Source: Christensenella sp. UBA7707
Lineage (GTDB): Bacteria; Bacillota; Clostridia; Christensenellales; CAG-138
Assembly (NCBI GenBank): GCA_002482435.1
Contig: DLFZ01000178.1
Span: 13,976 to 28,366 of the forward strand
Length of the DNA: 14,391 nt
Direction: 5' to 3'
Shown here: piece after piece, positions 7,804 through 13,493 of the stretch
How positions within the stretch are numbered: the stretch's first letter is position 1
Layout: the number at the start of each line of letters is the position of its first letter
Program-made: the position numbers and the translations under genes
The notes under the pieces: model-generated
Seen by the model: the letters and a program-made list of their open reading frames with translations, nothing else
Database searches by the model: none
Told to the model about the DNA's origin: nothing

Positions 7804-7910
7804 TCGCGGTGAGCGGTGCCAATACCCCGCGAAAAATATTGGTTTTAGCGCTGTTTTCTCTTGCGCTTCCACGCGCAGTTTTGTGCCGATCCGTTTGAAA
7901 GCGCGGGGTA
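7804..7910 (+). promoter_or_regulatory. Leader with competing hairpins and possible RBS-sequestering pair
   Basis: Three pairings compete. Hairpin A pairs tcgcgg (7804-7809) with ccgcga (7827-7832). Hairpin B pairs ccaata (7819-7824) with tattgg (7837-7842). A long-range 9-bp pair joins taccccgcg (7823-7831) to cgcggggta (7902-7910), which contains the likely ribosome binding site of the gene starting at 7917. They share bases 7819-7832, so forming A or B would leave the site free. This resembles a translational switch but matches no riboswitch class I recognise. Function is inference. Confidence 0.4.
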
Positions 7911-7916
7911 AAATCT

Positions 7917-8249
7917 ATGGCAAACCTTGGTTTGGGCGCGTCCAAAATCATGATCCATAAGGCTACGGAATTCTCCCGCGAGGCGAGCAACATGCTCAAG
8001 TCTGCCGAGCAGGCACAGGCGTTTGCACAAAAAATGGTAAACGCGCAAACGAACGCACGCCAAAAGAGCGTGCAGGATGTCAACAAGTCCGAGGCCGCAG
8101 CCATCTCTCGCGATAACCCGCGCAAAAAAGATGCAAACAACTCCGGGCACGGCCGCTCGCAGGCAGAGGCCAATGCCGAAGCGGATGAGAGGATCATCGC
8201 GCAGGCGGACGTCGGAACAGAAAAACACCTGATCGATATTCGCATTTAA
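7917..8249 (+). CDS. Small helical protein of unknown function in flagellar cluster
   Basis: I do not recognise a family. The 110-residue product is Ala-, Gln- and Asn-rich, has no Cys or Trp and no signal peptide or membrane segment. Residues 10-50 look like one long amphipathic helix (HKATEFSREASNMLKSAEQA onward), 55-90 look polar and disordered, and the end HLIDIRI (104-110) reads as a short beta-strand tag. ATG 7917 follows gcggggtaaaatct, a fair ribosome binding site. The gene lies 23 bp before the swrB-like gene and probably shares its transcript. Context suggests a flagellar or export accessory protein, but this is only inference. The overlapping minus-strand frame (7688-8245) has Cys/Ser-rich, shadow-like composition, so I prefer this strand. 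Confidence 0.7.
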   Translation: MANLGLGASKIMIHKATEFSREASNMLKSAEQAQAFAQKMVNAQTNARQKSVQDVNKSEAAAISRDNPRKKDANNSGHGRSQAEANAEADERIIAQADVGTEKHLIDIRI

Positions 8250-8272
8250 GCGCGCACTCAGAAAGGATACCT

Positions 8273-8788
8273 ATGGGTTACGAAGCTTATATCTTTGCCG
8301 CCTTTGTTTTTCTTCTTATCCTCGCGGTGATCTATTTGAACCATATGTTCAAAAAATCGCGCAGCGAGGATGGCTCGCGCGACGAAAGGGAGCGCAAGCT
8401 CTATGTGCTTTACCAAAACCTTGAGGAAGAAATGCTCGCGCTTGACGACGACATCAAACGCGCCAGACAGGAAGCCGATGAGAAGCTTAGTCGCATGGAT
8501 GAAATGTTGCGAAAAATGGAGGGCATGAGCGCGCTTCTCAAGGTGCAGATGGAGAGCGTTCGCGAAGGGTTTACCGCCATGCCTGACACAAAGGCGGAAG
8601 CGGCAAAACCCGAGATGGCAAAGCGGGAGCTTAGGCGTGCGGAAGAAAAGCGCGCGCCGCGCAAGCGTTCACCTAGGGCGGATCAGGTGCGGCAAATGCG
8701 CGAACAGGGAATGGAAGCCGAGGAGATCGCCCGTGCGCTCGCCATTTCCCGCGGAGAAGTGGAGCTTATTTTGGGAATCGGCAGATAG
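8273..8788 (+). CDS. SwrB-like (DUF6115-type) single-pass membrane protein
   Basis: The 171-residue protein has one N-terminal membrane segment (about 5-24, YIFAAFVFLLILAVIYLNHM), a long charged coiled coil (about 36-95), a basic linker (about 105-134) and a C-terminal helix-turn-helix-like module (QVRQMREQGMEAEEIARALA at 138-157, ending GEVELILGIGR). This layout matches Bacillus SwrB, which lies just after sigD and promotes activation of the flagellar export apparatus. Here it also lies downstream of the sigma-28 gene, separated by fapA and an orphan. ATG 8273 follows an aaagga site. The C-terminal module could bind protein rather than DNA. Homology is judged from architecture and position, so the symbol is left blank. 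Confidence 0.75.
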   Translation: MGYEAYIFAAFVFLLILAVIYLNHMFKKSRSEDGSRDERERKLYVLYQNLEEEMLALDDDIKRARQEADEKLSRMDEMLRKMEGMSALLKVQMESVREGFTAMPDTKAEAAKPEMAKRELRRAEEKRAPRKRSPRADQVRQMREQGMEAEEIARALAISRGEVELILGIGR

Positions 8789-8877
8789 CGCAGTTGTGAG
8801 GAGCCGCGCGTGCCCTTTCCGTTTGGAAGGACGAAGGTTGTGGTTTGCCCTTTTCTTCGTTTACAAAACGTTCACGT

Positions 8878-8914
8878 CCTAAGCGGCCGCGCCGCATAGG
8901 GCGTTTTCTTTTTT
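8878..8914 (+). terminator. Intrinsic terminator after the swrB-like gene
   Basis: A GC-rich hairpin at 8878-8900 pairs ccta with tagg, skips one A-A mismatch, then pairs gcggc with gccgc around a 3-base loop, for nine base pairs. It is followed by gcg and the tract ttttctttttt (8904-8914). It lies 90 bp after the swrB-like stop and before a probable promoter, so it likely ends the first operon. Confidence 0.75.
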
Positions 8915-8936
8915 CGGCCTGTGTAAAAGAAAACGC
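8901..8936. repeat. 12-bp perfect inverted repeat using the terminator T-tract
   Basis: gcgttttctttt (8901-8912) and aaaagaaaacgc (8925-8936) are exact reverse complements with a 12-base loop. The left arm is the T-tract region of the terminator at 8878-8914, so the two folds share bases. In the rest of the 8789-9131 gap I see only the possible promoter at 9043-9069 and the flgF ribosome binding site. Confidence 0.8.
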
Positions 8937-9042
8937 TGCCTTGCGCGTTGTCGTGGCTACGCTAGGGAATTTTCGCGAGAAATGTCGTAATTTTTTGTAT
9001 GTGTTCGCGTGTAAAAACTTTGATGCTTTCCGTATTTTTTAC

Positions 9043-9069
9043 TAAAGAAAAACCTATTTCTTTCGATGT
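9043..9069 (+). promoter_or_regulatory. Candidate sigma-28 promoter for the flgF operon
   Basis: TAAA (9043-9046), a 15-base spacer and TTCGATGT (9062-9069) resemble the sigma-28 consensus TAAA-N15-GCCGATAT, with 5 of 8 matches in the -10 element including the CGAT core. It lies about 60 bases upstream of the flgF ATG and after the terminator at 8878-8914. No better sigma-A pair was seen nearby. The match is partial, so confidence is moderate. Confidence 0.5.
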
Positions 9070-9131
9070 AGTATGTAGGATAGTGCGTGAACTGTGTAAA
9101 AAGCGCAACCGTTCGCGAGGGGAGGGTTCTC

Positions 9132-9893
9132 ATGCTTCGCAGCATTTACCTGAGCGCAACCAATATGGTGGTTCAGCGTGCCAAGGTGGACGTCATTACC
9201 AACAACATTGCCAACACCGATACGACCGGCTACAAGAGCGATACGCTTGTTTCCCGTTCGTTTTCCGATATGCTCATTTCGCGTCTGAACGACCCGAACG
9301 TTCTAAGTACGTCGCAATCCGTCGGTACCCTCAACACCGGCGTACATGTGGATGAGCTCGTTACTGATTTTTCGCAGGGCGCCCTTGAGGAAACGGGCAG
9401 CGACGGCGATCTTGCCATCAATGGCGAAAATGCCTTTTTCGTTGTTTCCACTACCGCGGGCGATCGGTATACCCGCGACGGCAGCTTTTACCTCAACAGC
9501 AACGGTTACCTTGTTACCGCGAGCGGCAACCTCGTTATGGGCGAGAACGGCGCGGGCATTCAGGTGAAGGGTTCGGAATTTGCCGTGGATTCGCAGGGCA
9601 ACGTGCTGGTGGAAGGAAAATCCGCGGGAAAGCTTAGGCTTGTGAGCTTTTCGGATACGGGAGCGCTTCGCAAAGCGGGCGACAACCTGTTTTACAATTA
9701 CGGCGGCGCAACGGTTTCTACAGCAACCGATTACAGCGTGAAACAGGGTTATCTTGAAACCTCAAATACCAACATCACCAACCAGATCGTGGATATGATG
9801 AGTGCCTCGCGCTCGTATGAAACGAGCCAGCGCATTGTAAAAATGCTTGATGAATCGCTCGGCAAGGCCGTGAACGAAGTAGGAAGGGTATAA
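9132..9893 (+). CDS. flgF: FlgF-like flagellar rod/hook-family protein (FlhO-like)
   Basis: Distal rod or hook-basal-body protein of the FlgE/F/G family, exported through the flagellar type III system and assembled outside the membrane. The N-terminus has the family pattern VDVITNNIANTDTTGYKSD (about 22-40), the middle holds AINGENAFFVV and YTRDGSFYLNSNGYLV, and the C-terminus has YLETSNTNITNQIVDMM and a heptad-like final helix, as expected. ATG 9132 follows gaggggagggt at good spacing; an in-frame GTG at 9087 would add 15 residues without family similarity and is rejected. The 253-residue length fits. It is paired with the flgG-like gene 2 bp downstream, like flhO-flhP in Bacillus. Telling FlgF from FlgG by eye is not certain. 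Confidence 0.88.
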   Translation: MLRSIYLSATNMVVQRAKVDVITNNIANTDTTGYKSDTLVSRSFSDMLISRLNDPNVLSTSQSVGTLNTGVHVDELVTDFSQGALEETGSDGDLAINGENAFFVVSTTAGDRYTRDGSFYLNSNGYLVTASGNLVMGENGAGIQVKGSEFAVDSQGNVLVEGKSAGKLRLVSFSDTGALRKAGDNLFYNYGGATVSTATDYSVKQGYLETSNTNITNQIVDMMSASRSYETSQRIVKMLDESLGKAVNEVGRV

Positions 9894-9895
9894 GC

Positions 9896-10663
9896 ATGGT
9901 ACAGGCTTCATTTTCCGCAAAATCAGCTTTGCTTGCGCAGCAAGATCGGCTTAATGTGATTGCCAACAACATTTCCAACAACGACACCACTGGGTTTAAA
10001 TCCACCCGTGTTGATTTCAAGGATACGCTATACAATACCATTAAGCGTACCGAGGAAATGGATAACGGCGCAAACCTCCAGCGCGGCAGCGGCGTAAGGA
10101 TCGGTGCAACCACACTCTCCATGGAGCAGGGCGTTACGCAGGTAACGGGGCAGCCGTTGGATTTTTGCATCAACGGCTCCGGCTTTTTTACCTTGCAGGC
10201 TGCGGATGGCTCAAAGGTTTATACGCGCGACGGTGCCTTCGCCGTTTCCAACGTGGGTGGCACGCGCTACCTCGTCAACGCACAGGGGCTTTATGTGCTC
10301 GACAAATCCGGCAACCGCATTTCGCTGCCCGCAGGCACAAAGGCCGAGGAACTTTCTTGCAGTGAAAATGGCGAACTTACACTCGACGGAAAAAGCTTTG
10401 CCACACTTGGCATCAACGAATTCGCAAACCCGGGCGGCCTTGAGGCCGTAGGTGGGAACTGCTTTAAGGTGACCGACGCTTCAGGCGCGGCCAAGGCGGT
10501 CAGTACCCCTTCGGTCCAGCAGAGCGCGCTTGAAAGCTCTAACGTCGATATGGCGCTTGAAATGACGCGGCTCATCCGCGCGCAAAAGGCGTTTTCGTTT
10601 GCGGCAAGGGCGCTTTCCACGGCCGATGAAATGGATGCCCAAGCAAACAACCTGCGCACCTAA
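9896..10663 (+). CDS. flgG: FlgG-like distal rod protein (FlhP-like)
   Basis: Second FlgE/F/G-family protein, 255 residues. It shows the N-terminal DRLNVIANNISNNDTTGFKS motif (about 17-36), then VDFKDTLYNTI as in FlgG, the central FCINGSGFFTL and YTRDGAFAVSN, and the C-terminal QSALESSNVDMALEMTRLIR followed by the usual terminal coiled-coil helix. Exported rod proteins lack a signal peptide, as here. It starts 2 bp after the preceding rod gene with an aggaaggg site inside that gene's end, so translation is probably coupled. It likely forms the distal rod connecting to the hook, but the FlgF/FlgG assignment between the two paralogues is tentative. Confidence 0.88.
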   Translation: MVQASFSAKSALLAQQDRLNVIANNISNNDTTGFKSTRVDFKDTLYNTIKRTEEMDNGANLQRGSGVRIGATTLSMEQGVTQVTGQPLDFCINGSGFFTLQAADGSKVYTRDGAFAVSNVGGTRYLVNAQGLYVLDKSGNRISLPAGTKAEELSCSENGELTLDGKSFATLGINEFANPGGLEAVGGNCFKVTDASGAAKAVSTPSVQQSALESSNVDMALEMTRLIRAQKAFSFAARALSTADEMDAQANNLRT

Positions 10664-10692
10664 GCCCATATTGAACAAAACGGGGGAACAAA

Positions 10693-11151
10693 ATGGCAAC
10701 GGATATCAGACAATGTAAGATGTGCGGCAAGCTCTTTCACAGCTTGGGCAACCCGCTTTGCAACGATTGCAACGATGAAATGGACCGGCGTTTTGTAAAG
10801 GTGCGTGACTTCATTTACGCGCATCCGGAGGCGGGTATCCCGGAGATTGTCGAAAAGACCGGCGTACCCGAAAAGAACATTCTCACTTTTCTTCGCGAAG
10901 AGCGGCTTGTACTCGAGCGGGTAAGCGGCATGCTCGCCTGCGAGCGCTGCTCAAGGCCCGTTGCGGCGGGGCGATTCTGCGAAGAGTGCAAAAACGAGCT
11001 GATCAAGGCGCTCAAACCTTCCGGCCAGGTGGAGCGTGACAGACAGGTACAGCCGCAGCAGGAAGCAGCAAAACAGCCGGAAAAGCAGCCGCAAAGTGGC
11101 AGAAAATCCGATAGGCAGGGAATGATCTATTCCCGCTACAACCGCAATTAG
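10693..11151 (+). CDS. YvyF-like flagellar operon protein with two CxxC pairs per end
   Basis: Matches the YvyF/TIGR03826-type flagellar operon proteins found just ahead of flgM in Firmicutes. The 152-residue protein has an N-terminal zinc-ribbon-like set C8-x2-C11 and C23-x2-C26, a helical segment with a helix-turn-helix look (IPEIVEKTGVPEKNILTFLR, 49-68), a second set C83-x2-C86 and C96-x2-C99, and a Gln/Lys-rich low-complexity tail (about 110-140). ATG 10693 follows cgggggaac. The following flgM starts 22 bp later. The biochemical role is unknown; the cysteine pattern and middle helices suggest a zinc-binding regulator, but this is inference. Confidence 0.85.
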   Translation: MATDIRQCKMCGKLFHSLGNPLCNDCNDEMDRRFVKVRDFIYAHPEAGIPEIVEKTGVPEKNILTFLREERLVLERVSGMLACERCSRPVAAGRFCEECKNELIKALKPSGQVERDRQVQPQQEAAKQPEKQPQSGRKSDRQGMIYSRYNRN

Positions 11152-11173
11152 ACCAAAACAGGGGTGATGCAAC

Positions 11174-11452
11174 GTGAGAATCAATTCCATACCATCCAAA
11201 GATTTGTATTTGCAGTATGTAAACAGCGCAAGGGATGTGCGCCCGGCAGCGGCAAGGCCACCTATGGGAACGGATAAGGTCGAGCTTACGGACGGCGCCA
11301 AAACGTTTTCCGCCGTGCTTCGTGCCGCAAAGGCCACCGCGATGGATGAAGCTTCTTCTATCGCAAAAACGGATGGCATTCGTCAACGTATTGCAAACAA
11401 CGACTACAACATTCCCGGTGTGGCCGTAGCCGAGAAAATACTCGGCTTGTAA
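11174..11452 (+). CDS. flgM: FlgM, anti-sigma-28 factor
   Basis: Small anti-sigma factor that holds the late sigma factor inactive until the hook is complete and FlgM is exported. The 92-residue product has the family core DKVELTDGAKTFSAVLRAAK (about 34-53) and the C-terminal sigma-binding helices IRQRIANNDYNIPGVAVAEK (about 69-88), equivalent to the usual K-x2-I-x2-G-x-Y region with Asn-Asp in place of the usual Gly-Thr. The first half is disordered-looking, as typical. The start is GTG 11174, six bases after gggtga; the nearby ATG at 11167 is in another frame. It is followed by flgN and probably co-transcribed from upstream of flgF, which would allow feedback on its own sigma factor. Confidence 0.9.
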   Translation: MRINSIPSKDLYLQYVNSARDVRPAAARPPMGTDKVELTDGAKTFSAVLRAAKATAMDEASSIAKTDGIRQRIANNDYNIPGVAVAEKILGL

Positions 11453-11481
11453 AAGGCTCCGCACGGCGCGAGGTGTTAACT

Positions 11482-11982
11482 GTGTCTGTGTTTCTCCAAG
11501 AACTGCTCGAAGCAATGGCCGCGGAGCTTGATGCCTGCTCGCGGCTTTTGGAATTGGGAAAAACAAAAAAAGAGCAGCTGATCCATAACCGCGTAAACGA
11601 GCTCAATGTCACCGTTCGCGCGGAGGCGGAAAGCGTAAAAAAGCTCAAATCCGCCGCGAAACGCAGGCAGGAGGCGCTCAAGGGCATTGCGCTCGAGCGT
11701 GGCATTCAGGGCGAAGTTTCGTTTGATGCGGTGCTTGGGCTTTTGACGCCCGACAAGCGCGCAGAGGCGGAACAATGCAAGCTTTCCCTCAAAAAAAGCG
11801 TGGAAGAGCTTAGCGCGCTTAACGCGCTGAATCAAAGGCTTATCGAAACCCAGATCCAATACACCGAGTTTTGCATTAACGTTCTTACGGGCGGCTCGCA
11901 GGGTCTGGATACTTACGAAAATACCGGGCATATGAAGGCGGAATCTCCCGCGTTCACAAGCCTCATCGATACGAAAGCATAG
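11482..11982 (+). CDS. flgN: FlgN, export chaperone for FlgK and FlgL
   Basis: FlgN binds the hook-associated proteins FlgK and FlgL in the cytoplasm and brings them to FlhA. The protein is almost fully helical, with coiled-coil-rich segments and the family pattern LNALNQRLIETQIQYTEFC near the C-terminus (about 112-130). I chose GTG 11482 (SVFLQELLEAMAAEL after Met), because the site cgaggtg sits about 7 bases upstream; an in-frame GTG at 11473 would overlap that site and is less likely. The product is 166 residues, normal for FlgN. It is 29 bp after flgM and 7 bp before flgK, next to its client genes as expected. Sequence similarity in this family is low, so position adds weight. Confidence 0.88.
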   Translation: MSVFLQELLEAMAAELDACSRLLELGKTKKEQLIHNRVNELNVTVRAEAESVKKLKSAAKRRQEALKGIALERGIQGEVSFDAVLGLLTPDKRAEAEQCKLSLKKSVEELSALNALNQRLIETQIQYTEFCINVLTGGSQGLDTYENTGHMKAESPAFTSLIDTKA

Positions 11983-11989
11983 GTGCCGC

Positions 11990-13465
11990 ATGAGTTTTTA
12001 CGGTTTGGAAATTGCAAAAACCGGTTTGTTCATCAGCCAAAGGGCGATCAACGTTGCCGGTCATAACATCGCAAACGCCAACACCGCAGGGTATACGCGC
12101 CAGCGTGTGATCAGCGAGGCCATCGACCCGGCAACGCTTGTGACGCGTTTTGGCACCGCCGCCAACGGCACCGTGGGCGGGGGCGCGCAGGTGCAGTCGC
12201 TTGAGCAGGTGCGCGACAGCTTCCTCGACAAGGAGCTGCGCCGCGAGTATGGCGACGGCAGCATGTGGTCCACCCGTACGGACGCGCTCGAATACATTGA
12301 AACCATGTTCGACGAAACGGACAGCAGCAGCCTCTCCAAGTCGCTCGCAGGGTTCTTTCAGGCGGTTCTGGAGTTTTCCAACGAACCCGATAGCGAGGAG
12401 ATCCGCACCAACCTAAGGCAAAGCGGCATTACCCTTACCGATACGTTCCATAACTTCTACGAGCAGCTTACCGAAATGCGGAAAACGCAAAATGATTCCG
12501 TTGCATCTGCGGTTTTGAGTGCCAATGACATTCTCGATAATATCGCCGCCTACAACAAGAGCATTGCCGGCTACGAGCTCAGCGGTGAAAAGGCAAACGA
12601 TCTTCGGGATAAGCGCAACGTGCAGCTCGACGAGCTTTCCAAGCTTGTCGATATCGAATACAACTACGATTCGAATGGATATTTGAACGTTTCTGTGGGC
12701 GGCACCACACTTTTGAGCCATACTACGGTAACGCATCTTGAAACCGTTACGAATCCCACAACGGGCATGTACGACGTTGTGCTTGAGGGAACGGCCACGC
12801 CGCTCAACTTTACAAGCGGAGAGCTTGCGGCTTATGTTCAGATGCGCGATGGCGCCTCTGCGGACAACATCGGCATCCCCTATCTTCTCAACGGCCTGAA
12901 TACCCTCGCGCAAAGCCTCGCGAAAGAAATGAATGCCGTGCACAGCGCGGGCTGGACGAGAGCCACCACAAGCACCGCCTCGGTAAGCGGCATCAACCTT
13001 TTTGAGGTACCCTCCAACGATTACAGCCTCATCACCGCAGGCAACTTTTCGATCAGCGACGAAGTGCTTGCAAGCGTCAACAACCTTGCCGCTTCGGATA
13101 CGCAAATCGTGCTTTCCTCGACCAACCCGCAGGCGGGCAACAACAAAACAGCACTTGCGCTTAGCGCACTTTGCAGTGCACAGAACCTTGCGAATGTTTC
13201 GAGTTTCCAAGGGTATTTGAAGGGCTTCATCGTGGAGATCGCCATCGAAAGCGCGCACGCCCAGACCATGTTCGAAAGCCAGACTGCGGTGGTTCAGAAC
13301 CTTGAAACGCGCCGCGAATCCGTTTCAGGTGTTTCCGTGGACGAGGAAATGGTAAACCTCATCAAAAGCCAGCAAATGTACGCGGCTTCGTCGCGCATCA
13401 TCACCGCAATCGACGAAAGCCTTGATATCCTCATCAATAGAACCGGCATCGTCGGACGCGGCTAA
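11990..13465 (+). CDS. flgK: FlgK, hook-associated protein 1
   Basis: FlgK (HAP1) forms the first junction layer between hook and filament. The 491-residue protein begins with MSFYGLEIAKTGLFISQRAI and VAGHNIANANTAGYTRQRV, the classic N-terminal motif, and ends with GVSVDEEMVNLIKSQQMYAA and SRIITAIDESLDILINRTG, the matching C-terminal helix. The middle contains GYELSGEKANDLRDKRNVQLDELS-type FlgK core (given here only as residues about 196-219) and a variable domain. ATG 11990 follows an aggtg site. It is a little shorter than large proteobacterial homologues but normal for Firmicutes. It starts 7 bp after flgN and is followed by flgL 28 bp later. No damage is seen. Confidence 0.96.
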   Translation: MSFYGLEIAKTGLFISQRAINVAGHNIANANTAGYTRQRVISEAIDPATLVTRFGTAANGTVGGGAQVQSLEQVRDSFLDKELRREYGDGSMWSTRTDALEYIETMFDETDSSSLSKSLAGFFQAVLEFSNEPDSEEIRTNLRQSGITLTDTFHNFYEQLTEMRKTQNDSVASAVLSANDILDNIAAYNKSIAGYELSGEKANDLRDKRNVQLDELSKLVDIEYNYDSNGYLNVSVGGTTLLSHTTVTHLETVTNPTTGMYDVVLEGTATPLNFTSGELAAYVQMRDGASADNIGIPYLLNGLNTLAQSLAKEMNAVHSAGWTRATTSTASVSGINLFEVPSNDYSLITAGNFSISDEVLASVNNLAASDTQIVLSSTNPQAGNNKTALALSALCSAQNLANVSSFQGYLKGFIVEIAIESAHAQTMFESQTAVVQNLETRRESVSGVSVDEEMVNLIKSQQMYAASSRIITAIDESLDILINRTGIVGRG

Positions 13466-13480
13466 GAAAGCCCCGACGGC

Positions 13481-13488
13481 AAGGAGGT
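13481..13488 (+). promoter_or_regulatory. Near-ideal Shine-Dalgarno site for flgL
   Basis: aaggaggt at 13481-13488 is fully complementary to the anti-Shine-Dalgarno core and lies 5 bases before ATG 13494. It is the strongest such site in the window and fixes the flgL start. Confidence 0.8.
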
Positions 13489-13493
13489 AGCAC

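Noticed and set aside
7885..7892. gccgatcc as a sigma-28 -10 element ahead of the orphan gene
   Set aside because: No TAAA-like -35 element lies 15 bases upstream, so the match to the -10 core is probably chance.
7745..7916. c-di-GMP riboswitch in the leader of the orphan gene
   Set aside because: Attractive because of the PilZ gene nearby, but I could not find the conserved GEMM-I or GEMM-II core bases.
7688..8245. 185-codon minus-strand ORF over the orphan gene and its leader
   Set aside because: Cys/Ser/Phe-rich with no domain. All neighbours are on the + strand, and the + strand orphan has a fitting ribosome binding site and operon position. Not fully excluded, since the orphan itself has no known family.
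9087..9131. Upstream GTG start for the flgF-like gene
   Set aside because: The 15 extra residues do not resemble rod proteins; ATG 9132 has a strong site and gives the canonical N-terminus.
12413..13258. 281-codon minus-strand ORF across flgK
   Set aside because: Antisense shadow of flgK; no recognisable family and no start signal.
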